Of a stretch of 64,000 bases of DNA, positions 22,801 through 31,626 are shown piece by piece. How positions within the stretch are numbered: the first letter of the stretch is position 1; each line of letters opens with the position of its first letter. Location: assembly GCA_026119855.1 (NCBI GenBank), contig JAOWBW010000425.1, positions 186,001 through 250,000 of the forward strand, written 5' to 3'. Source of the DNA: Campanula takesimana. Taxonomy: Eukaryota > Streptophyta > Magnoliopsida > Asterales > Campanulaceae. The notes beneath the pieces were generated by a model that searched no databases, was not told the origin of the DNA, and saw only the letters and a list, made by a program, of their open reading frames with translations. Both the position numbers and the translations under genes were made by a program.

Positions 22801-23006
22801 CAAGCACTTGAATTTTCATGCTGACAAGACTAAATACTCCTATAAAACTTACATTCATTCCTCAGATATATTACTCTATTGTATTGCAGACATCTGACAG
22901 GAAGGATGCAGCTCGTAATCCCTTGAATGGAAATCGAATGGGTTTTGACCTGTCTTTGAATGACAATGATGTTTCCGACGACTCTGATGGTGATGAAATT
23001 AAATAG
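19883..23006 (+). CDS. Conserved plant protein of unknown function, 156 residues
   Basis: Three coding exons, 19883-20125, 20907-21017 and 22890-23006, join in frame with GT..AG borders. The N-terminal part is basic and aromatic (GSRLGRASSRYGPTPVF then RRWKKQWVH), followed by a low-complexity Thr/Asn/His stretch, an LPRWTP motif and a KLRYTPIVVLEEKKK motif spanning the first junction. The C-terminus is acidic, with DDSDGDE just before the end. No membrane segment or signal peptide is visible, and the charge pattern would suit a nuclear protein. I recognise the overall pattern as a plant family without an assigned role, not as a known enzyme. Intron 2 (21018-22889) contains four MITEs; intron 1 contains two. 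A hairpin element ends about 60 bp before the ATG. Confidence 0.75.
20292..20539. mobile_element. Stowaway-like MITE, intron 1 of the unknown gene
   Basis: CTCTCCCGGTCCCAGAAAGATAGTC and its diverged complement at the right end, flanked by TA. Inner arms pair (TTTATGGTCAAC region and its complement). Confidence 0.75.
20553..20719. mobile_element. Diverged MITE, intron 1 of the unknown gene
   Basis: CTCCATCCATCCCAAGAAAAATCATCC at the left pairs loosely with GGATGACTTTTTCTGGGAT at the right. Confidence 0.5.
21196..21413. mobile_element. Diverged MITE, intron 2 of the unknown gene
   Basis: CTCCCTCTGTTTCAATG left end and ACTGAGGGGG right end, with AT-rich interior. Confidence 0.5.
21553..21857. 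mobile_element. Stowaway-like MITE, intron 2 of the unknown gene
   Basis: CTCCCTCAGGCCACAAATATAAGC and GCTTATATTTGTGTCCGGAGGGAG are inverted termini flanked by TA. Confidence 0.8.
22131..22335. mobile_element. Stowaway-like MITE, intron 2 of the unknown gene
   Basis: CTCCATCCTTCCCATAA and TTATGGGACGGATGGAG are inverted termini flanked by TA. Confidence 0.8.
22435..22623. mobile_element. Stowaway-like MITE, intron 2 of the unknown gene
   Basis: CTTCCTCCGTCCC..GGGACGGAACGAG ends. The core TTTGACTTGTCAACG marks the subfamily also seen at 38386-38578, 41081-41330 and 56614-56805. Confidence 0.75.
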
Positions 23007-23090
23007 TCTCTGATTGGGGAAGGGCCAAACAGAACTTAAGATGTAATATCTCACCCTTTCTGTAAATAAGCTTTAGACCTCGGGTTGTGT

Positions 23091-23231
23091 TATCTAGTGT
23101 GAGGTATTTAGCTAGGTTACCCTTTTATACACAGGGGATTGACCAGTGTTAGTATAAATTATCTGTAGTGTGAGGTATTTAGCTAGGTTACCCTTTTTAT
23201 ACACAGGGGATTGACCAGTGTTAGTATAAAT
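23091..23231 (+). repeat. 70-bp tandem duplication in the 3' region of the unknown gene
   Basis: Two adjacent units (23091-23159 and 23160-23231) share GTGTGAGGTATTTAGCTAGG..ACACAGGGGATTGACCAGTG with only small indels. A second duplicated block (GTTCCAAGAATCGACATGAG, ending at GATGCCGGAAA) follows at about 23236-23285 and 23306-23360. Together they look like recent unequal exchange within a 3' UTR. Confidence 0.8.
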
Positions 23232-23527
23232 GCACGTATGTATTGTTCCAAGAATCGACATGAGACTTGATGCCGGAAATTATCAGTCTTTTCTTTCTTT
23301 TTTAGTGTATGTATCGTTCCAAGAATCGACATGAGGCTTGAATGGCTTGATGCCGGAAAAAGAGAAGCCCACCTTACAAGAACCATATCCCGGTGCTATG
23401 CACTCAAGTGTTATTGCTCTTGAGCAATTTACGACAAGCAGCAGCAGCACAAGGACCCCTAGAAAGAGTTCATACGTATAGACATACTCATCCACTGCCC
23501 TCATAATGGAACTTATACTTGCTCTTA

Positions 23528-23592
23528 CTCCCTCAATCACAAAATGACTACCCAAATTTTGGGACCATTCATTTTGAGACGGAGGGGGGGAG
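23528..23592. mobile_element. Miniature Stowaway-like MITE (about 65 bp)
   Basis: CTCCCTCAATCACAAAATGA and the complement TCATTTTGAGACGGAGG come almost together with very little loop, making a short near-perfect hairpin. Confidence 0.7.
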
Positions 23593-24047
23593 TACAAGAC
23601 TCTGGACTTTTTAATAAAGGACAGAACTTGAGCAGCAATAAATTATGAGATCGCTATTAGACAGGTGATGGCCAACTTTATAAACTGTAACAATTTGCAT
23701 GGTTTACACTACACTGCTTCAAATCACACCAAATAACCTTACATGTAAGGAGTCCCACCATCCATTTGTTGCCTTCAGAGACAAAGTTGCACTGTTAGCA
23801 TCACGGCCTAATACAGAAATGCTGCTTCTAATTATTATGGAGTAAAGGGGGGTTTAAATGTAATGAATAAGGAAAGAGGACAAGAAAATGGGGAGGGAGG
23901 GAGTTCTCGATATCATCACATCTATGACGTAACAACTTTGTCTACCGTTGAAAGGGTAAAAAGAAACTGAATTTTCCCTTATAAACCTGCATGCAGATGC
24001 AAAACTTCTTTTCCTCAGAGTAGCTGTGAGACTATCACATTGGCTGA

Positions 24048-27000
24048 CTACTCGGATCCTTCATTTGGGTTTTCAACAACACCAACTTCAGCGGGTCGAA
24101 TAATCCGTTCATGTAGCGAGTATCCAGGCTGGCACATGAATACAAGAAGTAAGCATTCGGCTTAGTTACTTTCAAAAGAACGTCCCACAACGACAAAAAA
24201 TGATGGTTACAATACCAACCAACCAGGAAAAAACATTTTAATGTGGTTTGAAAGCATACCTTAAGCACAATTGCGACTGTGCCACTTCGTTTAGATGGGT
24301 CGGGTACTTGAAACTGTGCATTATGCCTATTTGGGTCAAACTGCTCATTTGTTGGATCAAACTTTTCGACTCCAAACTTTTTGAAAACCTGAAAGGGTAC
24401 AAGCCTCAAGCTAAGAGAAGAAAAATAAAAGGAAAATTCAAGTCTGGGTGCATATAAAAACTCTACATAGAAAATATATTTCAAAATTATGGCAACACGC
24501 AATCCAAATGATATCTAAAAATTTCCTTGATAGCTGTTGCCTCTTAAACTCAAGTCAAAATACATTTGCTACCATAAAAAAAGACCCTTATTATGCATCT
24601 AATAACAGTGACGTGGAATACTAAATCCAGCAGCTAGAAACCAACAACTTGATACTTCCACAAACACAATTCTAGATAATCTGGATGCTCTGAACTTCAA
24701 CATCTGGATTTACATGGATCCATTATACAGACATAAATAAATAAATAGTCTTTTACCTTCAACAAGTGGATTTACGTAGATTCATCATACATACACTAAT
24801 GTATATGCGTAATCCAAGAATGAAACAAAAATGGTGTGTAAAACAAAAAAAAAAACCCAGTCAATTAGGTGCTGAATTTCTAAATAAAACCAAATATATT
24901 TCAAAATTTAGTTAATACACAATTCAAATGATAATAAACCCTACGTTATTGGCACTTATACTCAAGTTACAAATACTTTTGCTACTATAAAGAGAAAACC
25001 TTATCACGATACGAACGAGGGTGAAAAAAACACTACATACACAGACAAAGACACACGGCAAACACTATTAAGCTTGCAAACTGATGCACCTCATAACGGT
25101 GATGCAGAATCCTTAATTCAGTAGCTAGAAACCTACAGCCTGGTATTTCCACAACTGCAAAATTCTAGCTAGTACAAGGATATATATGCATTGATCATAC
25201 AGGCACAAACAAAAAATAAATAAAGTGTGTATTCTAAAACATCTACGAAGTATTAAAACTCTGAAAACATCAAGTAAAAGATTACTACCAACCAAGGGAT
25301 GCCTACGTTAGAAGCAGTGGCCAGAATGACAAGACCAAAATTGGTGTATATGTGCTACAAGTCTGAAAAAGGGATGTCCACTATTCTTTTTTTATGTACA
25401 AAAAAAAGAAAAAGAGGAATAGATCTTATTACCGCAGCTAGTTGTTTGTCAGTCATCTCAACTCCTTCTAGCAGTGTTTTCAGCAGTGGTACAGCTCCAG
25501 CAGAATCCGTAGATGTGTCAATCTTTGCAAAACTCTCTTTGACGACTGAAGAAGCCCTGCCCAAATTATCTGCAACGTCCAATAAGTTCTTCGCAAAACT
25601 CTGCAGAATATAGTAGCTTAAATATCTAAGTAAGGTTACAACATAAACAGAAGAGCTGATTGAGTATTCAATGTGTAACTGTCCAATAAACATTGAAGGA
25701 AAAAGAAACCTGTATAGCAAACTTGTTTGAATTATCCACTTCACGCTTTGCCCTCTCCCTAACATTCTCCATTTCAGCGTAAGTCCGGAGAACTCTATCT
25801 TGCATTTGTTGAAGCTCAGTTTGCTTTGTCATTAGAAGTTCTTCCTTCTCCGCCACGAGTTTGACCAGATCATCCTTTGACAAGTCCTCTTCATCTGAAT
25901 CTGAATCAGAAAATGCAGTTCATTAACTAGTTTTCTCCTTCTCTTTACAGAGTCAACGTTACTAGTCTAAGGTTCTGAAATCGAACCTGATTCTTGCTTA
26001 TTAGAACCTTCAGCTACAGGATCTCCACTTGTTTTATCATTTTGTTCAGCGCTGTTCGTCCCATCATTAGGTTCAAGAGACGCAGATGATGAGATTCCAA
26101 ATCTTTGAAATGTTGAGGAATTAAGGACAGAGTTACTGAACAAAAACAGTCGGTCTGTTACCACCTGCAAAGAGAAAGAACATGCTTGGTATATATAGCC
26201 AAATGGAATCCTACACCGATTACCCTTACATATCTAACTCACTAAGGACAGTGGAAAGTCTCTGATACTTGAATCCAAATTTGATGAGCAACCGAGTAAA
26301 ACAATAAAACTAACAAGATTTTCATAGATGTATAGCCATGCTCAAGATACAAATTATTCAGGCTTGCATATCACACTATGGAGTGAATTTTCAAATACTC
26401 CCTCTGTTTCATGTGAATTGAGACTTATTTCCCTTTTCGTCCGTTTCACCTCAATTGAGACTGCCCAAAATGGCAAACTTTTTAATATTTTATATTCACC
26501 CAACCCCACCCATTTAACCCCACTAATTCTCTCTCTTCATTTTCCACCACTCATTTTATCCAACCAACACTACAATTTACCCCACTCATTCTCTCTCTTC
26601 ATTTTCCACCACACATTCACTACTTTCTCTTAATTATTGTGCCCTTTTTTTTTGTCTCAATTCACATGAAACGGAGGGAGTATCAGATACCATACTTGGT
26701 TCTTCCTCTGAAAGGTGACAATGACTCCTAGGCAGGTCTTGCTCGCTTGGCTATAAACTTCTTTCATGGTTTAAGTACATTTATTTGAACCATTTCTTTT
26801 CAACGCGGCTTTAACGTGCACAAACCTTGGACGAACAACACTCACTCAATCATTATCCACATACAATTTTGTTCTCTTCCCAGCTCTTTACTTAATTTGG
26901 AAAGAGTCAAAGCAGCCCAGCCCAGGATCTACCAAATGAGATCCACCACGTGACCTGGTCGCCAAGCCCATGAAAGCTATGTCTAATTTTGGGTTGGATC

Positions 27001-28068
27001 GAGATAACTTCTTTTTGTCAAGGTTTTCACTTGCATGAAGTTGAAAAATATCCCATATCCTCGCTAATTTTTTTCCCTAAAACCAGTTCATATGCTCTAC
27101 GCTTCTAGAATCTAGATATGACAAGGTAATGTCAGCAAGGTATGTTAGGAACGAAATACCTATGCATATCAGAGGGAAAAGAGATCAAAGAAAGAGAAAA
27201 CCAAGGATTATTCAAGACCACACAAATGCTCAAGACAGAAAACAGACATCATGGAAACAACATGCTCTTACAACTAGCTAGCTGAAAGCATTACAAACTA
27301 CAATTGACATTAGCCTAGAAAACTAACTTTTTTGTAATAAGGCAACAGGATTCATTCATTGGTGAGTTTGTAAACGTAAGAAAGTACTCCATTTGTTCAT
27401 CGGGTAGCATTTGATAAGTCAATCTTCAATTTCATATTTTTTGCTTCTCTAAATTTGTTTTCAATTGCTATGTTAGATAAATACTCCCTCCGTCCCAAAA
27501 TAGTCTTCACTTTTTAAGGATATGAACAGTTGCATCGCTAGCCATGTTGTGTTTATGCACATTTAAGTCCAAATTGTAGAAATGGGAAGAGCTTTTTGGG
27601 ACAATGAAAAATGGTAAATGAGAAAAATCACTTGGGGACGGACGGAGGGAGTATCAATTAATAAATAGAAAAGGGAGGCCTGCCGTTTAAATTTAGAAAT
27701 TTGACTAGAAGTGCAAGCACAACACTTTCTTATCTACATTAAGAAAGCAAGGTTCTAACTTCATAATATCAAAATAGCAAAAATCATAACATCCAATATA
27801 TCATTTGATAATCATAAAATAAGGCTCAAATCAATATGGTCCACATAAGATGCATCTGCGTCGACGAGAATAAAAATGAAACATCTTCAACATTCAAATC
27901 TCGATTATGGATGAGTACCTTGTTTTGAGGGTTAACAAGGGAGTGAAATTGATTGGAGATGATGGGGAAGTGATGTTGATTCTTCTGCCGACCAGCGAGG
28001 AGTAAAGAGCTCCGGCACTGAGCCGCGACGGTCTTCGATAGGCGGGATGTGATTCTACCGACTGCCAT
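24048..28068 (-). CDS. Mge1: GrpE-type nucleotide exchange factor, mitochondrial Hsp70 co-chaperone
   Basis: It releases ADP from organellar Hsp70 so the chaperone can cycle in protein import and folding. Coding exons (minus order): 28068-27919, 26164-25987, 25900-25710, 25600-25433, 24388-24260, 24128-24048, giving 298 residues with all junctions in frame. The N-terminus (MAVGRITSRLSK, Arg/Ser-rich, no acids) is a mitochondrial presequence type. Residues 60-110 are an acidic Ser/Asn linker. Exon 3 is the long GrpE coiled coil (LVKLVAEKEELL..YAEMENVRERAKREV). Exon 4 supplies NLLDVADNLGRA. Exon 5 has the beta-domain signature (FDP..HNAQFQVPDPSKRSGTVA), and exon 6 gives GYSLHERIIRPAEVGV. Intron 1 (1754 bp) holds two MITEs. 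The gene symbol follows the Arabidopsis mitochondrial paralogues by analogy. Confidence 0.94.
26398..26680. mobile_element. Stowaway-like MITE in intron 1 of the GrpE gene
   Basis: CTCCCTCTGTTTCATGTGAATTGAG and its inverted partner ending ACGGAGGGAG, flanked by TA. Confidence 0.85.
27484..27651. mobile_element. Stowaway-like MITE in intron 1 of the GrpE gene
   Basis: CTCCCTCCGTCCCAAAATAG left and GGACGGACGGAGGGAG right, flanked by TA. It is a close relative of 32396-32577 (shared TAGCC..TTGTTGTGTTTATGCAC core). Confidence 0.8.
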
Positions 28069-28261
28069 ATCTGGTGAGAGCTGATTTGTTTGGTTCGAGG
28101 AAGACGGAAATTGAATTGAGGGTTTTAGGGCGGTTTTGATTGGAAAGGGTTTTAGAGAGAGGAGGGTTCGTGGGGAGAAAGAAAAGACAGGAAGACAAGT
28201 GCTGTTCTGTGATTACACGTAGGCAACTTGATATTTCGTACTGAATGGACCACTTCCAAGC

Positions 28262-28355
28262 AGGGGTGTCGCTGGTTCGGTCCAAACTACGGTTTGAGAT
28301 CGAGCTGAACTAAATTATACGGTTTGGTTTAGTTTTTAATTACAAGTAGTTACAA
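28262..28355. mobile_element. Remnant end of a GGTTCGG hAT-type element
   Basis: AGGGGTGTCGCTGGTTCGG followed by ACGGTTTGAGA and GGTTTGGTTTAG matches the left end of the elements at 17117 and 45474. No right end is present. It lies about 200 bp upstream of the GrpE start codon. Confidence 0.6.
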
Positions 28356-29237
28356 TAATTTTTGAAATTTTATTGTAAATTTGTGATCATTAGAATTAGA
28401 TAGACACCAATATTTGGTCAAATTTCATTTATTTTGATCATAAAAATTAAAATTAGCAAACATTCCAAACATATAGAGTATACTAAATATCATTTTTCCT
28501 ATAACCGTCCAAAATAATATTAATTTTTTAATAAAAATTAGTCGTAGTATAATTTTATTATTGCAACAATACACGAAAAACAAATAAAACATGTCCCTTT
28601 CGTCTCAGAGTGATATCTTCTCTTTTGTCGTTATTACAAATGATTTTTTGAGCAATAATTTTAAATTAATTTAATTATAAAATAAAATCTAAAACTTATA
28701 ATTAACACACCGTCAATAATACTATTAATTAAAAAATTTGTAAAGTTTTATAAAATTATTTTCAAAATAATAACGAAAAAAAAAAAAGAAAAAAAAGAGA
28801 GAGAACGTCTTTTGGAGGCGGGGTATTTTTTTTTAAAAAAAAAATGTTTGATAAATCAACTGCTAACTCATTATGGGAAAAATTCTCAAAAAGCCCTTGG
28901 AAAAAACATAATTTTAAACCAGAACTTTGGATTTTTGTTATTTATAAAAGCTTACAAGTTGAAATTTTATTTCTCAAAAGCCCTTCGAAACACAATATCA
29001 GATGTAAGATGTATTTTGAACTCTGAGACACAACTAATAGAAGTTTTTTGAACTCCATACATGGGTATCAAAGTGTCTGATAAAACAAATCTCAAGGCGA
29101 CATTGGTATCAGAGTGTCTAATAGACGTGGCTCAGAGCGGCAAATGAACCTTAAAAAAAAAAGAAAAGAAAAAAGTAGAGTTCTTATGAAAATTAAACAG
29201 TTGGCTAGGAGCTTTTAAGAAAATGTCCTAAATATTA
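28356..29237. other. AT-rich intergenic sequence, no gene seen
   Basis: Mostly A/T runs and diverged repeat debris; no frame with recognisable protein features on either strand. Confidence 0.5.
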
Positions 29238-29487
29238 CTCCCTCCGTCCCAGAAAGATAGTCCACTTTTTTTCGTTGTTACTACGAGGGAACTTGAGCAG
29301 TTATAAATGCTACTTATAATTATATTAATGTGAATCTAAAAATTGATATTAATAGTATTTATAATGGTGTATCAAGAACAATTTCAAAAATTTCATAAGA
29401 ATAATTAAAAGTAGCCTTAATTATTACTCAAAGTTCCTTCGTAAAACCCATAAAAATAGGGGGACTATCATTATGGGACAGGAGGAG
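29238..29487. mobile_element. Stowaway-like MITE
   Basis: CTCCCTCCGTCCCAGAAAGATAGTC left; GGGACTATCATTATGGGACAGGAGGAG right; flanked by TA. Confidence 0.8.
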
Positions 29488-29734
29488 TATTTGCGAAGAG
29501 CCGCCTTCTACTCATAGAACACGTTTTATTTGTAACATTTGGCTCAAAAATTAAAGTTTGGGGCAATGATCCATGGCAATTTGAAGGGGTAACTTGTCCA
29601 ATTTCTTCTTTAGGCGTAGTTCTGTTTTGTTTTGTTTTCCCCTCTGCTTGATGCAACTTACAAAGTGTTCGAAACTATAGTAAACGCCTTGTCTTGTTGC
29701 GGTCTGATGTTTTTCACAAAGAAAAAGATACCAC

Positions 29735-29809
29735 TACCTCTCTTCTAAGATGAATGTCAAAAACAAATTAATCTTTTTTGGACATTCATCTTGGCTAGAA
29801 GGGAGGGAG
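29735..29809. mobile_element. Short MITE-like hairpin
   Basis: CTACCTCTCTTCTAAGATGAATGTC pairs with GACATTCATCTTGGCTAGAAGGGAGGGAG over a very short loop. Confidence 0.55.
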
Positions 29810-29894
29810 TAAAAAATTAAGGTACTATTGGGAAGATCTTGTTGCTTAAACCTGGTCATTTGCGGACTACTTGACCGAATAACATTTTATCTCG

Positions 29895-30300
29895 TACCTT
29901 TATGTTACTCGGTATTTTCTACTATTTGTGTCAACATTCACAGTTTAATTTATATACATTTATGTTACTCGATATTTTTTACTTATGTAAACATTCACAA
30001 TTTAATCATCTCACCTTTATAAGCGGGGAAGCCAGAAAATTTTCGCAAGAGGTTCAAGAAAACATTATAATGTAATTTTTACATAAAATGAAGGTGGTCA
30101 GATACTACACTATTTTCTCCAAAATTAGAGGCAATAAAGTGTCACATTTCAAAATTTAAGGGGGTCATGACCCCATGACCTTCCTGTGTCTTCGCGACGC
30201 TTTATGTTACTCGGCATTTTCTACTTGTGTCAACATTCACATTTTAAATTTTATACCTTTATGTTACTCGTCTTGGGCCAATAATCACACTTTAATTATT
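29895..30300. repeat. Four diverged copies of a unit of about 55 bp
   Basis: The unit CTTTATGTTACTCGG..TTTTCTAC..GTCAACATTCACA..TTTAAT recurs at about 29897, 29956, 30200 and 30255. The pairs are adjacent and separated by unrelated sequence. No function is assigned. Confidence 0.65.
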
Positions 30301-31183
30301 CATCACGGTATTATTACTTAGAGAAGACCCAAAAAATACAAGGTACATATGCAAACAAATTACTACTTCGTAGTAGTAAAGATGATGACAGGAAAGACAA
30401 GGATTAGTTGAGAAACTTTACTACAATGAACAGTTATAAAAACATCATCAATCTGTGTCAAAATCAAAGTCAAATTTCGTCCTCCAATCTTCATTAACCA
30501 TAGATGGGGATTGGGTAGTCAACCAAACGATGCCACATGACCATACACAACTGGGTAGTCAATATTTTAACCGATTTAAAACAATTGCTCCCATCAATCC
30601 AGTCTCGAGATCAAGATTTGATCATATCCCCCACTTTATGATGAGATGGATGACCGAGATGAATTTGAAGTTCAGTGATACCCACACCTCGCCCAATTCA
30701 TCTCGTCCATCTTTCTCGCAAAATGAAGATGTGCTCAGATCTCAACCGTTGGGAGCAGCGGTTTCGGGTGCCTAACCAAATCGTTGATACAACGGACAGG
30801 ATTCAATAGTATTGCAGATGATCTATGTGACAACTACCCGTATCATGCAAAATTACTGTAATGTGCCAAATATGCAAAAAGCTAAACGTACTTTAATATT
30901 ACTTTTCCAGGCAACCAAAAACAGCCTTCATTAACTCTGAAAACAGCTACTAACTTTTCAACAGCCATGCAATTCCAACCAGATTAGCAAAGAACAGTAA
31001 TGGTGAAGCCATGGCTGGTTTTGCTTTTTGCTGGCAGTTCTTTTAACCTGTTTTTATGACTTTCCAAACACGAACAAAGCTCAAGAAACATGAATTTTGC
31101 CACTTTCTGACGAAAAAATCGGCCTATGCCTAACAGATTTTTTCGGTGGGGTCACCAAAAAGAAACGCTGTGGTTGGTCAATA
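30301..31183. other. Intergenic region upstream of the GDSL gene
   Basis: A 106-codon open frame at 30455-30775 (+) has no recognisable domain and is probably chance. Otherwise nothing is identified here. Confidence 0.5.
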
Positions 31184-31440
31184 CTCACTCCGTCCAGTAA
31201 AGATAGTCTCATTTAATTTTTAATGGTCAATACAAGTGAACTTTGACCAAACCTTGATGCCAATTTAATCATCCCAATGAAGTTCTAAAAACTGCAATTG
31301 ATAAATCACTTGATGATTTATCGAAAACAATTTTCAGAATTTCACTATGATGGTTATAGACTGACATTCATGTTTGGTCAAAGTTCACTCTTATTGACAA
31401 TCGAAAATCAAATGGGACTATCGTTTTGGGACGGAGGTAG
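31184..31440. mobile_element. Stowaway-like MITE in the GDSL gene promoter
   Basis: CTCACTCCGTCCAGTAAAGATAGTC left and GGGACTATCGTTTTGGGACGGAGG right, flanked by TA, ending about 55 bp before a TATA-like box. Confidence 0.8.
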
Positions 31441-31494
31441 TATACCATTTCACTCATTTGTCATTTCCTCACCCAACTAAAGTCATGATGCCAA

Positions 31495-31500
31495 TATAAA
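31495..31500 (+). promoter_or_regulatory. Probable TATA box of the GDSL gene
   Basis: TATAAA lies 127 bp before the start codon, a normal distance for a plant gene with a leader of about 100 bp. It is a positional inference only. Confidence 0.4.
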
Positions 31501-31626
31501 TCAAAAACTGTGCAACAACCTTCTACTTTCCATCTATTCTCTACCTATATCAATTATGAAACTAGCACATAAGGATTCATTCGACAAGCTATAACGCAGG
31601 ATTGTAAAGTCAAGTTATTAACAAAA

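Noticed and set aside
23283..23597. 104-codon minus frame with a hydrophobic stretch
   Set aside because: It starts inside a MITE and ends in the duplicated 3' UTR of the unknown gene; no supporting exon structure.
11624..28068. TIG and GrpE as a chaperone gene cluster
   Set aside because: They are in different organelles, separated by an unrelated gene and about 8 kb of transposons; proximity looks accidental.
30455..30775. 106-codon open frame upstream of the GDSL gene
   Set aside because: No recognisable domain, no matching exons or splice context, and it lies in repeat-bearing intergenic DNA; most likely chance.
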